Shown: one piece after another, positions 62,489 to 64,000 of the stretch
How positions within the stretch are numbered: the first letter of the stretch is position 1
Layout of the letters: every line of letters starts with the position of its first letter
DNA from: Monarcha castaneiventris obscurior
Taxonomy: Eukaryota; Chordata; Aves; Passeriformes; Monarchidae
Direction of reading: 5' to 3'
DNA length: 64,000 bases
Assembly: GCA_026261815.1 (NCBI GenBank)
Contig: JAMPIT010000230.1
Location: 38,958,501-39,022,500, forward strand
Notes under the pieces: model-generated
What the model was told of the DNA's origin: nothing
Database searches by the model: none
The model's input: the letters and a program-made list of their open reading frames with translations, nothing else
Made by a program: the position numbers and the translations under genes

Positions 62489-62889
62489 CTGTATGCAAAG
62501 CAGACAAAGGCAGATATGATTTCCCTGTGATCACACTACGGGGGGGAAAGGGGGGAGAGAACAGTTAGGACAGCTGTAATTCTGACCCTGCCAAATTTCA
62601 GGATAGCATATTTTTCTCCCATGCCACAACAATTTAATTTTCTTTGCAATGTAAATAACGAGTGAAGGAAAAAGCAGTGGCCTTGATACCCATGCAGGCT
62701 ATTTCCTATGTCATTATGACTTTCAAGAGCAGCTCACAAAAGGATGGGCTGTTCCACTCACATGGAAATCCACCTTTTCCTCTCCTCTCAGTAAACAAAC
62801 CAGCCATTGTTTTCCTTGTTTACAGGACACAAAAACATACTTTGATATAAACTAATTTACATCAAACATCAACAAACCAAACTAATCAT

Positions 62890-63338
62890 AACCCTCCAAA
62901 ATGGGAGGGGCACACCCTCCCAAGCCAACCGAAGATGAGTATTTTATAGGAAAGTACATATCACCAACCTCTAAGTGGTGTAGAATGGAAGGGGGACATC
63001 TATCCCTTCTGTCAAACATCTGTGCTCCATATTTCACTCCTGGGCCCCTGACTACCCTCCATACATGGATTAGGTCCCTTCCAGCCTCTAAGAAACCAAC
63101 CCAAGGAGATCCAACCACAACCAAATCATAACCAAATCTCAGGTCTATTTCCAAGTATAAAACCATTCCAAGGACCCTTGCCAAGAGGCTACAGGCAAGA
63201 AAACACTCCCCATTTGCCCTAGAGTGTCATCCTTTGTCATGGCCCCCCACAACTCCCAAGTCAAATCGCATGCCATCCCTAAGATCTCCTGTCTCCCCCA
63301 GGCCCATAGGCACATCCCCTCAGTTCCAGGTGGCACCA
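62890..63338 (-). mobile_element. possible leader remnant adjoining the candidate LTR
   Basis: This is the sequence downstream of the LTR-like segment on the - strand. Its composition differs from the neighbouring intron (longer G-rich stretches, open frames of about 100 codons on both strands). It is called only by adjacency; no gag motif is seen and the lower border is arbitrary. Confidence 0.2.
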
Positions 63339-63576
63339 TGTTACTGTGGTGGGCCCCTGCATGGCTTCGCTTTATTTCACACAAGTCGAAATAAAAACTG
63401 CACAAACCATTACTTTCATATCCTGGGACCAGAAAGGCTCCAATGGGCCCAGAAAAAAAACTTGGGGCTGAGCACTGGCAGTCTGCCCTGGAGGGAGCCA
63501 GCCCCAAGTGATTTGGATACAGTCTCAAGTGCATTCTCCAGCAGATGTAGCCAAAGTCACTCACTTCACAATAACA
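63339..63576 (-). mobile_element. candidate endogenous retrovirus LTR
   Basis: On the - strand this 238-bp segment starts TGTTATTGTGAAGTG and ends CCACCACAGTAACA. The ends form an imperfect terminal inverted repeat with the TG...CA rule. It holds an AATAAA at 63376-63371, 32 nt before its end, and is followed at once by TGGTGCCA (63338-63331), the position and first bases of a retroviral tRNA primer-binding site. No second LTR and no retroviral coding frame was found, so it would be a broken remnant. The family is not identified and chance remains possible. Confidence 0.4.
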
Positions 63577-64000
63577 CTTTGTTAGAAGCTTCCAGTGAAA
63601 CACCCTGAAGGGCACTGCAAGACAAACAAGGGCTACAGACCATAATTTCTCTCCCTTCTTTCTCCCTCATGCTCCTCCCCTTGTGCAGGACTGTCCCAGG
63701 GGAGCTCAAAGGTTGCTCTCGCATGACCAAAAGGAATTTCTGGCACACACAAATCTATATTAAGTGAATCCAAGTGGCTCAATGATGCCAGATGCAAACC
63801 AACAGCTGTCCTCTATTACAGCAATTCTTCTGCTTTCCTCTTTAATTCTTCATTGCATTTACTTTTTCCCTTTCCCAAAAGCAAGGGTTATTTACAGCAG
63901 GCAGGGAGCCACAATGTCACAAACACATTTGCTTTCCCCCTGCTGCCCCAGCTTGCTATTCTAACTGGGACCAAAGCACAGATCAGCCCTTTCGGATCCC

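Larger units (their letters stand above)
62489..64000 (-). other. OSBPL10: OSBPL10 intron (part)
   Basis: This is intronic sequence 5' of the first visible OSBPL10 exon. It contains a pyrimidine-rich tract and extra AG (about 62536-62560 on the - strand), a candidate LTR with adjoining element sequence (about 62890-63576) and otherwise nothing recognised. No further OSBPL10 exon is seen up to the window edge. Confidence 0.7.

Noticed and set aside
1..64000. tRNA genes, rRNA, CRISPR arrays or bacterial-type operons
   Set aside because: None is seen; the window is eukaryotic intron-rich DNA.

Overview
This is a vertebrate nuclear genomic window, almost certainly avian. It is AT-rich, has long introns, contains no bacterial-style operons, and is sprinkled with CR1 LINE fragments, the typical retroposons of bird genomes. 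Two protein-coding genes are recognised and they are convergent (tail to tail), which matches the conserved vertebrate STT3B-OSBPL10 neighbourhood. The species cannot be fixed from the sequence alone.

Positions 1-15229 hold intron 1 of STT3B. The promoter and exon 1 lie upstream, outside the window. The intron contains a roughly 1.8 kb degenerate CR1 (about 4032-5830), a 19-G homopolymer, T-rich tracts and a striking perfect 17-bp inverted repeat at 12404-12449. Positions 15230-42595 hold 15 coding exons of STT3B on the + strand. STT3B is the catalytic subunit of the oligosaccharyltransferase complex that does mainly post-translational N-glycosylation. Every exon has GT-AG borders, phases match throughout, and the exons sum to 721 codons. 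Added to the roughly 105 residues expected from exon 1, this gives 826 aa, the human length as recalled. A 3' UTR of about 1.6 kb runs to an AATAAA at 44144.

About 44165-46245 is a 2 kb intergenic gap with no recognised gene. Positions 48943-62488 on the - strand carry the last five coding exons of OSBPL10 (ORP10), a lipid-transfer protein of the oxysterol-binding family. They encode 350 residues of the sterol/lipid-binding domain, including the EQVSHHPP fingerprint. The 3' UTR probably extends to an AATAAA on the - strand at 46264-46269, and the 5' exons lie beyond the right edge. OSBPL10 introns contain three more CR1 fragments and, at 63339-63576, a candidate short endogenous-retrovirus LTR followed by a primer-binding-site-like sequence.

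I found no previously undescribed gene system. The points worth a second look are structural: the 17-bp hairpin, a 57-bp tandem duplication, the uniform orientation of all seven CR1 fragments, the candidate LTR in sense orientation inside OSBPL10, and splice-site peculiarities in both genes. Most other open reading frames are short chance frames in introns or shadows of CR1 and real exons.
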